20,000 nt of DNA from Neocallimastix lanati (nom. inval.) (Eukaryota > Neocallimastigomycota > Neocallimastigomycetes > Neocallimastigales > Neocallimastigaceae). The stretch is taken from positions 965,001 to 985,000 of the forward strand of contig JACVTC010000007.1 in NCBI GenBank assembly GCA_016946835.1. Direction: 5' to 3'. The position numbers and the translations under genes are program-made. Under the pieces are notes generated by a model, which had not been told where the DNA came from, ran no database searches, and saw nothing but the letters and a program-made list of their open reading frames with translations. Numbering within the stretch: the first letter of the stretch is position 1; every line of letters begins with the position of its first letter. This document shows positions 19,248 to 20,000 of the stretch, one piece after another.

Positions 19248-20000
19248 GACAGGGAACACCAGACAGTATAACTTTACCGAAAAAAAAACTATTAAATATT
19301 GAAAAAAGAAAAAAGCAACAATTAAATATTAAAAAAAAAAAAAAAAGAGAATTAAGGCCATTACTTTATACTTTTTTTTAATTAAACTATTTTTAAACTA
19401 CCTTTAACCTAGTTAAGTTAGCTAACTAGCTACATCACTAACCATTAACTTTAAATAACTTTTTTTTTCTATTTTTTTTTCTTAACATTCTTTATCTATG
19501 GTTTGGTTTAGTAAAAAAAAAAAAAAAAAAAAAAAAACGGAAATTTCAGAAATATTTTTTTTTTTAACTAATGATTCTTTCTCATTTATTTTCTATTAAT
19601 TTTTTTTTTTTTTTTAATTTTTTATTCTTTTTTATTTATTCAACTACATTTAGTATTTCTAGTGTTAATTACTCTACCGAAAAGGATTTCTCTTCTTAAA
19701 AAAAGTATTTGGTTGTCTTCTTTTTTCTTAAATTCTTTTATCAATACTATTACGTCTTAAGAGGAAAAAAAAAAAAAAACTAATACTTTAATAATATCAA
19801 GTTACTATGATAAGAAAGGAATAATTTTTATAGGATGCCTATATATTCACCAGTAAACCAATTTTATTTATCTATTATAGAATAAATTGAAACAGAGTGT
19901 AATATCATCTATTTTAATGTATAAGTAAAGTCACAATGTAATAGTAATAGTATTAAAGTATTTTAAATTAGAATAAAAAAAAAAAAAAAGGCAAGTAATT
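19247..20000. other. AT-rich DNA of mixed composition at the window end, no gene called
   Basis: Composition is less extreme than in most of the window. Notable are a GC-richer patch directly after the T40 run (19247-19280, ggacagggaacacc), a TTA/CTAA-rich stretch with a 12-bp palindrome agttagctaact at 19416-19427, and a 42-codon frame at 19571-19699 with a hydrophobic N-terminus largely made of T-run Phe codons. The last 190 bases look like mixed sequence that could belong to a gene flank beyond the window. None of these is supported as a gene. Confidence 0.55.

Noticed and set aside
19196-19381. 61-codon frame starting M-L-N-S and poly-Phe
   Set aside because: The first part is a T40 run and the remainder is Lys-rich from A runs. 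Only about ten residues are not homopolymer-derived.
19571-19699. 42-codon plus-strand frame with a hydrophobic N-terminus that resembles a secreted peptide
   Set aside because: The hydrophobic part is mostly Phe from T runs and would appear by chance in this DNA. No further evidence supports a small secreted protein.

Overview
The window looks like a gene-poor piece of an extremely AT-rich fungal genome, most likely an anaerobic gut fungus (Neocallimastigomycota). This rests on one clear gene, a polysaccharide deacetylase fused to five hevein-type chitin-binding domains, an architecture I associate with fungi, set in flanks that are nearly pure A and T. By hand count, 11221-11280 inside the gene has 26 G/C of 60, while 14161-14220 in the flank has 2 of 60. 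The standard stop TAA is used and the gene has no visible intron. The lineage is an inference from composition and domain content; no marker gene is present.

Layout. At 1-930 there is AT-rich DNA with a decayed fragment resembling the C-terminal end of a Tc1/mariner (IS630-type) transposase at 325-456. A 37-bp minisatellite lies at 931-1054. At 1055-2916 I see no gene. A (TATTATT)n heptamer satellite lies at 2917-3204. At 3205-5810 I see no gene but find a 32-bp perfect palindrome, a 31-bp-arm inverted repeat and a 41-bp tandem duplication. At 5811-6740 the same heptamer appears in the opposite orientation, with a higher-order 447-bp repeat. At 6741-10352 there are simple repeats and a small GC-richer island near 8.95 kb, leading into the gene's A-rich leader. 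The single confident gene is at 10353-12032. At 12033-18490 there are long homopolymers, simple repeats and a degenerate segmental duplication (15.4 and 16.7 kb). At 18500-19250 a cluster of short GC-richer units, each ending in poly(A), includes two clear copies of a roughly 210-bp tandem unit. At 19250-20000 I see no supportable gene.

Function. The one gene should make a secreted enzyme that removes acetyl groups from an N- or O-acetylated polysaccharide, probably chitin given the chitin-binding modules. No operon-like or multi-gene system is visible. The most notable material is the recent, alternating duplication of the chitin-binding domains and the repeat biology of the flanks. I did not find convincing evidence of a new multi-component system.
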